Origin: Cynocephalus volans | Lineage: Eukaryota; Chordata; Mammalia; Dermoptera; Cynocephalidae | NCBI RefSeq assembly: GCF_027409185.1 | Contig: NC_084465.1 | Location: 28,251,864 to 28,315,863, forward strand | DNA: 64,000 nucleotides | Direction: 5' to 3' | Shown: positions 13,565 through 24,724 of the stretch, piece by piece | Layout of the letters: each line of letters opens with the position of its first letter | Position numbering within the stretch: position 1 is the first letter of the stretch | Translations under genes and position numbers: made by a program | The notes under the pieces: model-generated | Seen by the model: the letters and a program-made list of their open reading frames with translations, nothing else | Told to the model about the DNA's origin: nothing | Databases searched by the model: none

Positions 13565-13710
13565 ATTAGGGATCAGAACACTTGGGCTCCTGTCCTGGCT
13601 CCAACCCAAACCACCATGTGACCTTAGACATGTCACCTGCCCTTTTTAAACCTTAAGTGGGAGAAGGATAATGATCGCTAAGATTACTGCCCGCGTAACA
13701 TTTTAAGAAT
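13565..13710 (+). repeat. MIR SINE fragment
   Basis: 'cctgtcctggctccaaccca', 'catgtgaccttagacatgtc' and 'gagaaggataatgatcgct' follow the central part of MIR. Degraded. Confidence 0.6.
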
Positions 13711-14258
13711 CAAAAGAAGGAAGCAAAGATCCGGAGCTCTCAGGCCTACAGACTAGATACAAGAGGTGGAAGGAAAAAGACGGAGAAAAGAGGGCCAGAG
13801 AACGAGAAAACTTGAAGTAATTGAGCGTCGGTAGAAACAGAAAAGCTTCATGATGGCCAAGTACTCTAGGGTTCCAGGAGAGTGGATGACAGGATTTCGA
13901 AAAACTGCAAACTGCTCAGCACATGCCAAAATGGACAGAAAGGGGACGCGAAGGCAGATACCAACGAATTATCTGTTAATCAATCGGTAATCGATCTGTC
14001 CTACTAAACAGCCAAGAGATCCGAATGCCGCGACCACGGAAATCACTGTGACCCCTGATGTCAGCGTGTCCGGGAGGCAAAGATCAAGGGGAGTCCGCGT
14101 CAGGTTCCGTCTAGTGAGGGGATTCAGAGGACAAGTGAAAAGTGAGGAGGGGATCTGACAGACCGACCATGCAGCCTGGCGGGAGAGGAAAAGGAGTCAA
14201 TATCTGACTCCCAGCCAAAGGCGGGCGGAGGCGTCGGTGTCCGGGGCCCCACTCTCAC

Positions 14259-14336
14259 CATCTTGACGATGCCCCGCTGCACGGTGGGGACCGCGGGTCC
14301 CCCGGAGGAGCCGCCGCTCTGTGCAGAGGACGCCAT
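14259..14336 (-). CDS. SND1: SND1 coding exon 1 (Staphylococcal nuclease and Tudor domain containing 1)
   Basis: SND1 (Tudor-SN, p100) is a multifunctional RNA-binding protein with four complete staphylococcal-nuclease-like repeats and a Tudor-SN module; it acts in transcription co-activation, splicing and RNA decay, in nucleus and cytoplasm. Only the first coding exon is here. It encodes 26 residues starting [20 protein letters not shown] and ending RGIVKM, which matches human SND1 as I recall it except for Val in place of Ile at residue 24. The exon ends in a consensus donor (ATG|GTGAGA) at codon phase 0, so the next exon should begin with the Val of VLSGCA. The upstream frame stays open to 14576, but known SND1 starts at this ATG, so that extension is taken as 5' UTR. 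The first nuclease-like repeat begins only in the exons outside the window. Confidence 0.95.
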
Positions 14337-14560
14337 GTGTGGAGATGCAAAGGCAACGAGTGGGGCGACCGGCCGGCTTGAGGTGTCAACGTGGGTGTAG
14401 CTGTTGGTGAGAGGCCGATGAGGCGAGGGACGGGCTGGCGACCAGCTGCGAGCGATGGACGGGACGTTAGCGCTAAGCAGCAGCTGGACTCGGAGCGAAA
14501 GAGACGCGGCCGCCGCCGCCACCACACGTTCTACTCGCCGCGCAAGCGTGCCAGAGCGCC
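14337..14560 (-). other. SND1: SND1 5' untranslated region (approximate)
   Basis: Region between the ATG and the CCAAT/GC-box cluster. It is GC-rich with a run of GCC/GCG triplets around 14507-14520. The 5' end cannot be placed from sequence alone; a start near 14500-14560 fits the motif positions. Confidence 0.5.
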
Positions 14561-14760
14561 ACCGCCCTCCGGCCAATTAGCGCCCAGAGCCCGCCGGACC
14601 ACAAGCCAATAGGCACCCTGCTTGCCGAGCCCCGCCCCATGGTCCCCAAACTGGTGGCGAGCTCCAGGAAGCGCTGAAAGAGCTGATTTGCGGTGACGGG
14701 CTAAGTGTGGGGCGGGACTTCCGGGGCAGCCGGAGTAGATAGTGTCGGGAGGTGTAATGG
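14480..14760 (-). promoter_or_regulatory. SND1: SND1 CpG-island promoter core
   Basis: TATA-less housekeeping-type promoter. Two CCAAT boxes (plus-strand orientation) lie at 14573-14577 and 14606-14610 (NF-Y type). A GC box GGGGCGGG is at 14709-14716, immediately followed by ACTTCCGG (ETS type) at 14717-14724. The surrounding CpG-dense region spans about 14.0-15.4 kb. The factor names follow from motif resemblance only. Confidence 0.7.
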
Positions 14761-14764
14761 GCAG

Positions 14765-15430
14765 GAAAGGACACGTCAGCATCTGGCCGCGGGGCGCGGG
14801 GGGCCATGGGAGCCCCGGAGGCGGGGCCAGCCTCGCCCTTTGGGCCCGCCCATTGTGACCCGCCCCACGGGCCCTGGGAGCCCACGTGGGCCCCGGCGTA
14901 CCCGGTGGGTTTTGCGGGACTTCAGAGTGAGGACTGGAAGAAGACAGGCACGGAGCGCAGGTCTTGGAGGGACTCGGTACGGGCTGCACACCGACTTCCG
15001 ACATTTTACCTCAGCTAAAACTATGGAGAGAACTTGGAAAAGTCAGAGCGCTGTGAAACCTCCCACCAATGTTGGCCTTGACCCGGAACGCAGCTGTGCG
15101 CCTTCCCTCCGGTCAGGAGTGTCTCGCTGGTATTTGTGCCGTTGGGTTTAGCACTTGTAAGGCCCTCCGTTTAAGTTTGTTGATGGAGTCTCTTAGGATG
15201 ACGTGTCATGTGTACGGAGGAGAATGACCCTCGTTCTTCGGCCTCTTCCTAGCTGCTCCAGTGACGTTATGAAAAGCCTCGCTACACGCGCTCCCCGGGC
15301 CTGTGGGAGGCAGCCCCTGACCGAGTGTGGTGAGCGCCTCTGAACACCGGATCTGCTCACCTAGCCCCAGCTTTTTGAGTAAAGAGGTGGCGGAGGGACG
15401 GCAGAGCCAGGGCTTACGATTAAGTGACTG
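14765..15430. other. Outer CpG island / upstream flank of SND1
   Basis: GC-rich flank with an E-box CACGTG at 14883-14888 and CRE-like TGACGT sites near 15199 and 15262. Several open frames cross it on both strands, but they are GC-driven and resemble no protein. A divergent non-coding transcript from this island is possible but nothing in the sequence shows it. Confidence 0.5.
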
Positions 15431-16025
15431 TTTAGTGAGAACTATTATTCGTCTAGTGCCCGCTATGTGAAGCCAAGGACCTTACATGTATTATGTCATT
15501 TAATCGTAACCCCTATCTGAAGATACCACTTCCCCTGAAGCTCTTTTGAAATGAGGTTGTTTGCTTATTCTCCCATACTTTACATATCCCAGGGTCAAGT
15601 TTTGGTGTAAGCATCTTCCTAGATGTCTAGTGCCCCTTCCATACCATGTATTCGCCACCCTCTTTAACAAAAGAAAACAAAAAATCTTTGTGTAAGTTCA
15701 TTCCTTCTAGTTGAGATTGTCTACCCAGCCCAACTCCTACCTTGTCATTCATTGAAATTGTTGACACCAGGTGCATACTTTTCTTTTCCAGCCAATGATC
15801 CTGAATGGCTTTGGTATTTATGATCATGACTTATCCAATACACTGGCCTCTCGGCTCCTTGACCTCATCTTCAGTGAACTTGACCTGTATACCAGTTTAG
15901 CCACCCTTTCCACTACACGTGAAGCGTTATAACTTCATGGCTGAAGTTGTAAACTCAAACACCCGGTTCTCTGATCATAATTGCTGTCTTTTCTCCCTTC
16001 TCACTCAGTTAATTATCTTATACCT

Positions 16026-16597
16026 TGTATTAGTTATCTATTGCTGCCTAACAACCCACCCCAAAACTTAAGTATTAAAACAATGAGCATTAATCTCAGT
16101 TTCTGGGGGTAAGGAATCTGGGCATGGCTTGGCTGGGTGCCTTTGCCTCCAGGTTTCTCACAAAGCTGCAATCAAGATGGGAGGTGGAGAGACTGGTCTC
16201 AGCTGAAGGTGCCTCCTCTGACTGAAGGTACATCTGTTTCCAAGCTCACTCATGTAGTTGTTGGCAGGATCCAGTTCCTCAGGAATGTTGGACCTCGGGC
16301 CTCAGTTTCTTGATGGCTCAGTCCCTTGCAATATGGTTCTCTCCATAGAGGAGATCACAACATGGCAGCTAGTTTCCATCAGAGCAAGCAAGAGAGAGAG
16401 CAAGAGAGGACAAGCAAGACAGAAGCCAGTTTTTATGAACCGAATCCCAGAAGTAACATGACATAACTTTTGCCATATTCTATTCATTAGAAGAGTCACT
16501 AGGTCCAACCCAAACTTCAGGGGAGGGGATTATACAAGGGCGTGAAAACCAGGAGGCAGGATCATTGGGGGACATCTTAGAGGCTGTCTACCACACA
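16026..16597 (+). repeat. Ancient LTR-like interspersed repeat
   Basis: Starts 'tgtattagttatctattgct' and ends near 'ggctgtctaccacaca', giving TG...CA-type ends. Internal blocks such as 'ccaagctcactcatgtag' and 'cacaacatggcagctag' are familiar from a common mammalian repeat whose family name I cannot fix. It has a purine-rich 'agcaagagagagagc' tract. Fossil, non-coding. Confidence 0.5.
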
Positions 16598-17074
16598 CTG
16601 CTCTTTAACTTTATCTAGAATTTAAAGTCCCTGACCTCTTCTACCCTCTCTTTATCAGCTCCTTTCTGCATTCTCCTGGATCCTAGGTTAGACTCTACAC
16701 ACTATGCATCATTTTAGCCCCTTTCCTACCAGCATTCTCATCTGTAATCCCCCTTGTCTTTCATTGGGCCTACCTGTCAAAACCCCCACTCTAGACCTCT
16801 CTATCTTCTCCAAATCTACTACTTAGCTAGAGAAAATAACTGTGCAGGTTGGTGCCACAATCAATTTATGGGCTCTCACTAATTGCCTGAGATTTCTTCT
16901 GTTTCCTCAGTCAGTTTGGTCTCTAACTCTACTGGATCTGTTTTAAACCTTCTCTCTTCTCTAAACTCGAAATCCGTTGTCTCTACACTCACAAATAATA
17001 AGTCCTACTTGGGAGAGAAAAAGTCATCAAGAACTCTGTCTATTTCCAACAATGAAATAAAAAATCTTCCTTCT

Positions 17075-17245
17075 GGGCCGGCCTGTGGCTCACTCGGGAG
17101 AGTGCAGTGCTGATAAAACCAGGGCCACGGGTTTGGATCCTATATAGGGATGGCCGGTTAGCTCACTGGGTGAGTGTGGTGCTGACAACACCAAGTCAAG
17201 GGTTAAGATCCCCTTACCGGTCATCTTTAAAAAAAAAAAAAAAAA
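17075..17245 (+). repeat. CYN dimeric SINE
   Basis: Complete dimer ('gggccggcctgtggctcac' to 'ccccttaccggtcatc') with a long A tail. A 15-bp duplication (aaaaatcttccttct) lies at 17060-17074 and 17246-17260. Confidence 0.93.
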
Positions 17246-18194
17246 AAAAATCTTCCTTCTCTTTCCTCTCTTCTCTTCCCTCTTACAAAGAAAAAATTCC
17301 CTCCTCCTGCTCAGGCTACATTCTCCATCCATGTTCTGGATCTGCCACCTTCACCTTTTCAAGGACTCAACAGATAATTTCTTCTACTATGTTTACACTT
17401 TATCTTCTCACTTTATCTTGTATTCTTCTTATTCTCAAATGTCTTTCATTGTAAAAGTAGATTAATTAAATAAATCTTTACAGCACGTTCTCCAGATATC
17501 TCTTCTCCCTTTACAAGCAAACCTTCTTAGTGAAGTTCTTTGTTGCCTCCACATCCTCACCCCACGTTCAATCCTCAGCCCTCTGCACTCTGATTGTTGC
17601 ATTTATCGATTTACTGAAACAATTCTCTCCAAGGTCACCTTGTTACTCCTTTCAGTGGACACTTTTCAGACCTTACTTTACTGAGCTCTGCATTTGACAC
17701 CGTTAGCTATTTGAAATGTCCTTCTCCTACTGAGATAACACATTCTCCTTGTATTCCTCTCGTCTCTAGCTGCTCCTTCTCATCTCCATTACGAAGGACT
17801 CTTCCTTTGCCTGCCCCTTAATACTGATTTTCCTTGGGGTTCTTCTCAAGTCATCTTCTTTCCTAATTCTGAACATTCTTTTTAAGACATCCACTTCCAT
17901 GGCTGGATGCCAATGATTCTCAAATATATAGCTCCTGTTAAAATCTCTGGGTCCCATATGTCCAGCAATGCTCTGGAGATCTGCCCGTGGCCGTCACCTG
18001 GGGAATTCAAATTCAACTTGTCTCACAAGGAACTAATTCTCTTTCCTCCCAAACCTGCTATTCCCTAGTGTGTGCCTTAGCCCAAATAATGACACCAAAA
18101 GCTATCCAGTTGCAAGCCAGAAACATGGACGTCATCTGTGATTCCTCCCTGTTCCTCACTCCCCGCTTCTTAGTCAGTTTCTGAAGTCTGTTGG

Positions 18195-18440
18195 ATCTAT
18201 AGCAGCACAGTCAAACACACAGGCCCTGGAACCAGGCTGCCTGGGTTCACATCCCAATACCATATAACCTTGAACAGGATGTTTAGTATCTCCATGCCTT
18301 AGATTTCTCAATTGTATAATAAACATGATAATAGGACCTACCTCCTAGGGTTGCTTAGGTTGTCAGAATTATACAAATTAGTATGGGTTAAACACTTAGA
18401 ACACTGCTTGGGTCTCTGTGTTACATTTTTTATGATTATT
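18195..18440 (+). repeat. MIR SINE
   Basis: Near complete MIR: 'caggccctggaaccaggctg', 'cctgggttcacatcccaat', 'gataataggacctacctcct', 'acacttagaacactgcttgg'. Confidence 0.85.
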
Positions 18441-18619
18441 GGTAGAGGAGGTATTCAACACTGCCTCTTATGATTCTAAAGCTCATGATCTTTCCACTGT
18501 GCCTTTACAGGAAGAAAAGAGACTTTGAAATCCTTTAAGGTGAATCCTTTTATGCAATGGAGAACACACACACACGTGTGCACACGCAATCTAGTCATGG
18601 ACAAGAAAAAGCTACATGC

Positions 18620-18795
18620 GTTAATCTACATTATATAATTTAATTCTTAGAGCAACCCTGTGAAATAGATGTAATCATTCTCTCTCCACAAAGGAGGACA
18701 TTAATGCTTAGAAAAGGTGAGCAACCAACTCTAGATCTACAGCTAATAAGGGATGTAGTGAAGATTTGAACCCAGAACTTTCTACCGTAAATAGT
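18620..18795 (-). repeat. MIR SINE
   Basis: Reverse complement of MIR: 'atttaattcttagagcaacc', 'ctgtgaaatagatgtaatc', 'gaagatttgaacccagaac' on the plus strand. Confidence 0.7.
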
Positions 18796-19282
18796 CTGCT
18801 CTTAGCTATTTAACTAGCCTTCTTCAAAGGTAGCCAAACATGTCCCCCTCATCCTGGGCTTGCAACTGTAGAATCCAGAAGCTGGGCAAAGAAAGTGTTT
18901 TCAACTCTCCAGAAGCTTCTTTTGGGGAAACAGAAGGAAAACACTGTAAAGTAACTTCCTATTTCCATTCTCCCCAGCCCACCTTCAACTTCAACCCATC
19001 TTCCATGCTATTAAACCAGTGTTCTTTCTAAAATGCAATTCACAATCACATCAACTCCCTTAAAATTTCAGTGGCTCCTCCTCTGCTTCAGACAAAGTTT
19101 CAATTTTATAGCATATAGCATAGCACCCTCACCACCTGGCCCTGATCTACTTTCGAGCTGCTCCTTCTTTTTCTCCTCTTCCTGTGCCTGCTCCTCATCC
19201 TTCTTTTCCTCCTCCTCTTTTTTTGAGTTTCACCATATATTTATTTACAAGAAAAGCCTCATAAACCCAAGTTTTCTAGATC

Positions 19283-19440
19283 AGTGCTATCTGAAAGAAC
19301 TTTCTGCAGTGATGAAAGTGTTCTGTATATACTCTGTCCAGCGTGGTAGTCACCAGCCATATGTGGCTACTGACCACTTGAAATGTGGCTAGTGCAACTG
19401 AAGAAGTGAATTTTTCATGTTATTTAATTTAATTTAATTT
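19283..19440 (+). repeat. MER5-type hAT DNA transposon relic
   Basis: Begins 'cagtgctatctgaaagaact' and runs through 'agccatatgtggctactgac' and 'cacttgaaatgtggctagtg' to 'gaagtgaatttttcatgtt', the left half of a MER5A/B-like element. The right half with its mirror end is not visible, and an antisense L1 3' end abuts it. Confidence 0.75.
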
Positions 19441-19700
19441 TTTTTCTATTTATAGTACTTTATTGAAAAGTGGCATATATGTAATTTTTTTTTTAACTTT
19501 TATATTGTCGATATACATTGTGGTTGATTATTGTTGCCCCTTACCAAAACCTCCCTCCCTCCTCCCTCTCCTCCCTCACATGTGTCTGGTGACTCTTGTA
19601 TTGCACAGCATCAGACTAGGTGATTAAACTTGAATCTCTCTGTCATACCTGTTGCTGTAATCTTCCATATAGGTCTTTAAATTATTTCTTTATGCCTCAT
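19441..19700 (-). repeat. L1 3' UTR fragment, antisense
   Basis: Read on the minus strand, a sequence with 'ggtaaggggcaacaataat' and 'acaatgtatatcgacaatat' runs into an A-rich tail (T run at 19481-19492 on the plus strand). This looks like an inserted L1 3' end, perhaps a lineage-specific one. A similar pyrimidine-rich block follows at 19790-19870. Confidence 0.45.
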
Positions 19701-20293
19701 GTAGTCCAAACTTGATTTTAAAAATGGCTAATGACAAAATAAAATATAAATAAATAAATAAATAAAATGCCTAATGACATAAGCCATCTTTAAAAAAACA
19801 TTTTATTTATTGATTTTCATGTCCCTTTAACAATTCCTCCTTTTCTCCCCTCCCTCTCCCTAAAACAACGTGTTGAGAAACAAACAAAAAAAAGTTTATA
19901 GTATTAAAAAGTGAAACTCAAATCTTGTTAAAAAGAAAAGAAAAAACAATTTAGCCTGTGCTTTAGGGTTAGACATTATTTCTCAAACCTCATAGTAGAA
20001 CAAAATCTATATCAACCCAAGGAAAATAATCCACTCTACCCAACTTGCCCTATCTATATAATAACCCCATGTAAAGGATTTATAAAGGTATAATGTGCAT
20101 TTATACAACTATGTGATTTGGGCAATGGTAACAAAACTTTTAGTTAATGGGTCAACTTTGTACCCTCCCCTGTTGTCATTTAATGGCAAGGCCAACCTTC
20201 ATTCCATTCTCCCAAATGTCATTAATCAGTACCTGTGGGTTGTCAGTAGTCTTAAATAATTTTGTATTGATTTTCTCCTGCTAAAGCTACTAG

Positions 20294-20466
20294 ATTTTTT
20301 TTTTTTTTTAAGATGGCCGGTAAGGGGCTCTTAGCCCTTGACTTGGTGTTGTCAGCACCACGCTCTCCCAAGTGAGCCAACTGGCCATCCCTATGTAGGG
20401 ATCCGAACCCATGGCTTCGGTATTATCAGCACCACACTCTCCCAAGTGAGCCACGAGCCGGCCCTA
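20294..20466 (-). repeat. CYN dimeric SINE
   Basis: Minus-strand dimer with T tract, 'aagatggccggtaaggggct' and terminal 'gtgagccacgagccggccc'. An 11-bp duplication (aaagctactag) lies at 20283-20293 and 20467-20477. Confidence 0.92.
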
Positions 20467-20755
20467 AAAGCTACTAGCTTTGACCACTGTTGTGTTTTAT
20501 CACTCTGGATCCTACCTGCCACACAAATTTCTAAGAAAAAAGGCATAAGGAAAAGCTCTAGCCAATATGTTACCTTTATTACAAGGTAACATGTTGTTCT
20601 GAGCCTCTGTAAACTGATACTCCTTTTTCTCTATTCCCAGAATCCTGAAGTTAGCAGCTTGCAAACTCAGTTAGAAAAGTGTCAGCAAATAACATCAAAC
20701 TAGATTAACCCTGGGATAAACAGACATTTTTCTTTTACAGATCAAAAAGTTGGAG

Positions 20756-20857
20756 AGGGCTGGCCGGTTAGCTCAGTTGGTTAGAGCATAGTGTTGATAA
20801 CACCAAGGTCCAGAGTTTGATCCCTGTACCTGCCAGCCGCCAAAAAAATAAAAAAAG
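20756..20857 (+). repeat. CYN monomeric SINE
   Basis: Single tRNA-Ile-like unit close to the parent tRNA: A-box region 'ggttagctcagttggttaga', then 'gttgataacaccaagg', B-box-like 'gagtttgatccctgtacc', and an A-rich tail. A 9-bp duplication (aagttggag) lies at 20747-20755 and 20858-20866. Confidence 0.9.
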
Positions 20858-20959
20858 AAGTTGGAGGTATTTGCTTAGAGGCTCAACCACATCAGTGTAG
20901 GCATCTCTACAATTTTCTTGGCTTTTTCCTTATAGGTGCAAAATAGCTGCTTCAGCTAC

Positions 20960-21085
20960 AGGCATTGGAGGAGGAAGAAGACAAAGAAGGAGGAGAAAGA
21001 GGAGGAGGAGAAGGGGAAGAAGGAGGAGGAGGAGGGGAAGGAGGAGGAGGGGAGGAGGAAGTGGAGAAGGTGGCTGAGGCAGGGA
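20960..21085. repeat. Purine-rich (GGA/GAA)n low-complexity tract
   Basis: Almost pure purine on the plus strand, built from imperfect gga and gaa triplets. Open frames across it on both strands are a by-product of this composition. Confidence 0.9.
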
Positions 21086-21489
21086 CAAAGAAAAAATTTT
21101 CCTAGAAGTGCCTGTCGTAGGACCTCTCCTCACCACAGGGGAAGCTGAGAAGTCATTTAGCTTGACAAGGGAAAGGGATTCAGGAATGGGTGCTAGGGTA
21201 GCCTGAGCACTGGGTCTCTGCTTTTGGCTCCATTCTGCCCTTCTAGAACTCTAGCCTGTTCCCAAGTACCATTCCTTCTTGGTATTAACCTGGCCTCTCA
21301 TTCTCTCCATGCTAAAAAATATCCCCAAAGCGGTAAGTCTGTGTTTCATCCTTGCTGTGTCTGAGCCAGGGCCCCACTACTAACGGCCTGCCTCTATGCA
21401 GTGTGCAGGCCAGGGAGCATGGGCTTCCTCCACTTCTCCACCTTCTTCTACCTGTGGAAAGACTTCCTGTTCACTGAAGGTCATAGGCC

Positions 21490-22065
21490 TGTGCTGTTCA
21501 CTGTGGCCCCAGCAGCTCCAGCCACACTAAAATGCACCCTAAACATACCCAAATGTTCTGTCCCTGTGTTTTTGCTTATCCAATTCCCTCCCCTTGGAAT
21601 GCCCTTCTTCTTTTTTTTTTTTTTAAGATGACTGGTAAGGGGATCTTAACCCTTGACTTGGTGTTTTCAGCACCATGCTCTCCCAAGTGAGCTAACCAGC
21701 CATGCATATATAGGGATCCGAACCTGTGGCCTTGGTGTTATCAGCACCACACTCTCCCAAGTGAGCCACAGGCCAGCCCTTGGAATGCCCTTCTGTGGCT
21801 CAGTTCATGCACACTTTTCCCATAAAATATGAGATACCCCCATCCAGAATTGACTTCTCCCACCTCTGTGTCCCCATACCCTTTGGATAATACCTTTCTG
21901 GTGGTGTGCACTGTGCTTTCCCTGTGTCATAGTTATCTGTGTAACAATTGAACTGGCCTGTACAATTTTGATAACAAGTCCCTATAAGTCTTGTTAATTT
22001 TTGTGTTCTCATAGGCCTAGCACTGCCTCGTAAAGAATAAATACTCAATATTGAATCTTGAATTA
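21490..22065 (+). repeat. LINE-2 3' end split by a CYN SINE
   Basis: 'ccaattccctccccttggaa' and 'tgcccttctgtggctcag', then 'ggcctagcactgcctcgtaa' and 'agaataaatactcaatattg' follow the L2 3' end. A CYN dimer occupies 21609-21779. Confidence 0.7.
21609..21779 (-). repeat. CYN dimeric SINE inside L2
   Basis: Minus-strand dimer ('aagatgactggtaaggggat' to 'gtgagccacaggccagccc'). A 15-bp duplication (ttggaatgcccttct) lies at 21594-21608 and 21780-21794. Confidence 0.93.
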
Positions 22066-23667
22066 AACTGAAATATTCAGTTTGAGATAACTTATTTACT
22101 TTTTCTTTGCATTCCATATATCCATCATACATCCTTTATATTTTCTGGAAATTGAACCTGAGAATGTTGGGGATGTGTAGGGTAGAAGCTGGGGATTATA
22201 GTAGGGGTTATTATCATTGGACAGGTCCCGACATAGGATAATTCATTGAGTCATGAGTTTTATTTAACTCCTGCCAACAATAGTCTGTGTCTTCGCCTCT
22301 GTCTGAACCCTGGAAACCATGCAAGCCTTAACTTCATCTTGCTCCTGTGTATTAGATAGGGTAGTCCAGCTGCAAAACAAAAGAACCAACAATTATGCAG
22401 TGCTTTAAATAATATAGAGGTGTGTTGCTCTCTCATGTTACAGCCCAGGATGGTGACTTTCCTCACGTAATCATCCAAAGACCAAGGCTGATAGCAACTC
22501 TCCCATCCATTAACAGGGATTCTAATAGAAAAACAGTTTCTATTCAAAGTCAAGAGCAGAGGAAGAGGGATCATGTGATGATGCAGAAACATTTTGAGGA
22601 GAAGAAGAAAGTCATTGAGATGGTCACACTGGATGTTCTCAATCTTCTAAACAAAGTAGGAGGACATGGGAATCAGAAGACAGGATGAGTGCCTGTAGAA
22701 GCAGCAACCCCAGAATTGGAGATGAGACCCTTTCCAAGGAAGGCAGTGCCCCCAGAATCACCAGGAGCTGATCAAAACAAGGCCAGACCTCTGGGGTGGG
22801 TGGGCATGGTCCCCATCAGGACAACCAGTGTCAGCTATCAGAGCTAAGAGATCAGAGCACCGAGGAAGAAGCGAAGCAGGAGGTTAGGATCTGGATCAGT
22901 GGTGAGGGTCGGGAGAGCAGGGGCAAGCTGAGAAGTGGGGAAATGGGGCTTTGTAAACAGAGACAGGGTAGCTTTAATGCTGGGTGTAGAGCAGCCAGCG
23001 GTAAATGACCAGAATCCAGACAGTCTTGTCATTGCTGGGAGTCAAAGGACAGGGATGGAGCTGAGGAAAGAGGCTGGGGGTCAGGCAGCAGCTTGACAGG
23101 GCACATGGTCCACTCAGTGGATTTCAGGATAGTCTGTGCATTTTTTTCATGTGCCCTTTTCTGGATCTCCTCCATATGAATTCTCCCAAAGGATAACTTT
23201 CAGGTAGAGTAACACCCTATTTCTGTCACATTCCACACAACTACTACAGAGACACCAAAAAGCAGAAAATCATCTCTTTCTCTTTACCCCAAGGCTTTGT
23301 TTCATGCTTTCAAGAGTGGCAAATATTCCAATAAGAAATGATTTTATGAAATGGCAAGATAAATCTAAAATTATACTATATCTTATGCTTTAGTGGAGAG
23401 TAGTTAATAGAGTTTGCTCTCTTAAGAGTGCTTCAGAGGATAGGATGTTGCTTTATGCTGCAATTGAAACAGGCAAAACAATCAGACTTATATAATGTTT
23501 ATGTGATTTTTTAAGGAATATGTTCTTTCCTAGCACAGGGCCTTTGAGCTCTGCCTGGAGCTCTATTTCTGGAAGAGGGAACAAAAGTGGACAAAATCTC
23601 TGCCTTCTGCGAGCTTACATTCTAATATCAGGAACTCAGAATGGCATCATTATGATGGTTAAACTTT

Positions 23668-23763
23668 ATTTATTTATTTAAAGGTGACTGGTAAAGGGAT
23701 CTTAACTCTTGACTTGGTGTGGTCAGCACCACGCTCTCCCAAGTGAGCCACGGGCCAGCCCTC
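23668..23763 (-). repeat. CYN hybrid monomer
   Basis: About 90 bp long. Read on the minus strand it starts like a dimer's first unit ('gggctggcccgtggctcac') and ends like a dimer's second unit ('taccagtcacc'), with the middle missing. A 15-bp duplication (tgatggttaaacttt) lies at 23653-23667 and 23764-23778, so it was inserted in this short form. Confidence 0.85.
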
Positions 23764-24120
23764 TGATGGTTAAACTTTAAATTTGGATTAGAAGCACTTG
23801 CAACCAAGACAAAAAGACACATTAAGGTTATATAATTCTCACTGTCTGATCAAAGGATGTATATTATTTAATGGGAAGAGACAAACATTTCCCTTGACAT
23901 TGAATTCTAGAAGGCTTTCATTACATGACTCTTTATCTAAAGAACAGGCAATGTTTTTAACAGTTTTATAAGAGATGCAGAAATGTGGCTGTATTTTATA
24001 AAAAGTTTACATAAAACCTAAAGGAATGCTATTGGATTGTAACTCAGTAAACGTTCCATGGAAGGAAATACCAATCATTATAAAAGAAAAATATCTGCTT
24101 CAAAAAAAAAGAGAGCCAAG

Positions 24121-24225
24121 GGGGCTGGCTGGTTAGCTTAGTTGGTTAGAGCATGGTATTGATAACACCAAGGTCAGGGTTCAGATCCCCATTTCTGGCC
24201 AGCCACCGAAACAAACAAAAAAAAG
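24121..24225 (+). repeat. CYN monomeric SINE
   Basis: 'ggggctggctggttagctta', 'gttggttagagcatggtatt', 'gataacaccaaggtc' and a 3' end 'tctggccagccaccg' followed by an A-rich tail. A clean flanking duplication is not evident. Confidence 0.88.
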
Positions 24226-24436
24226 TGTCAAAATACCTAATTCTCTCCTTCCAGGTACTGAAAGTCAACCAAAATATGTAAGAAAGGGAAAATAAGAACT
24301 TCTAAGATATTCTAAGTGTGTTGAGTAGAGAGGATAATATTTAGGCATTCATCAGCCCACAACATCTTGGTGAGGGAAGTTATATACAGACCCTAAACTG
24401 GACTTCCTAAACTTGACGTGACTCTGACCCTTCATT

Positions 24437-24618
24437 TTTATTTTTATTTATTTTTATTTTTTTAAAAAGATGACCGATAAGGGGATCTTAACCCTTGACT
24501 TGGTGTTGTCAGCACCACGCTCACCCAGTGAGCAACCGGCCATCCCTATGTGGGATCCAAACCCGTGGCCTTGGTGCTATCAGCACCACACTCTCCCGAG
24601 TGAGCCACAGGCCGACCC
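24437..24618 (-). repeat. CYN dimeric SINE
   Basis: Minus-strand dimer after a T/A-rich tail: 'gatgaccgataaggggatct' to 'gtgagccacaggccgaccc'. Flanks repeat 'acccttc' imperfectly (near 24427 and 24620), consistent with a decayed duplication. Confidence 0.88.
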
Positions 24619-24724
24619 TAACCCTTCGTTTAAACCTTCCTGATGTCATTGTAAATTGGTTCAGAGTGGATAGAGGGTATCCTAGAATATGCATAAGAGC
24701 CCTCAAAAATTGGTCAATACGTTT

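Larger units (their letters stand above)
1..14258 (-). other. SND1: SND1 intron 1 (5' part only)
   Basis: Everything left of the SND1 exon 1 donor is intronic on the minus strand. The next exon of SND1 (known to encode VLSGCAIIVRG and onward) is not visible, so the first intron exceeds 14 kb here. The stretch holds interspersed repeats annotated separately and otherwise unremarkable AT-rich sequence. No reading frame in it resembles a known protein. The intervals 1-2260, 5920-7650, 7800-9300 and 10700-12390 show no gene or confidently named element. Confidence 0.85.

Noticed and set aside
14337-14576. N-terminal extension of SND1 starting at 14576
   Set aside because: Frame is open but the known SND1 start is MASSAQSGG; the extension is low-complexity 5' UTR.
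14531-15151. Several open frames of 70-157 codons in the SND1 CpG island
   Set aside because: Pro/Ala/Arg/Gly-rich products expected from CpG-rich DNA read in any frame; no homology and no splice context.
20756-20857. Functional tRNA-Ile gene
   Set aside because: tRNA-like but with mismatched stems, an A tail and flanking duplications; it is a CYN SINE.
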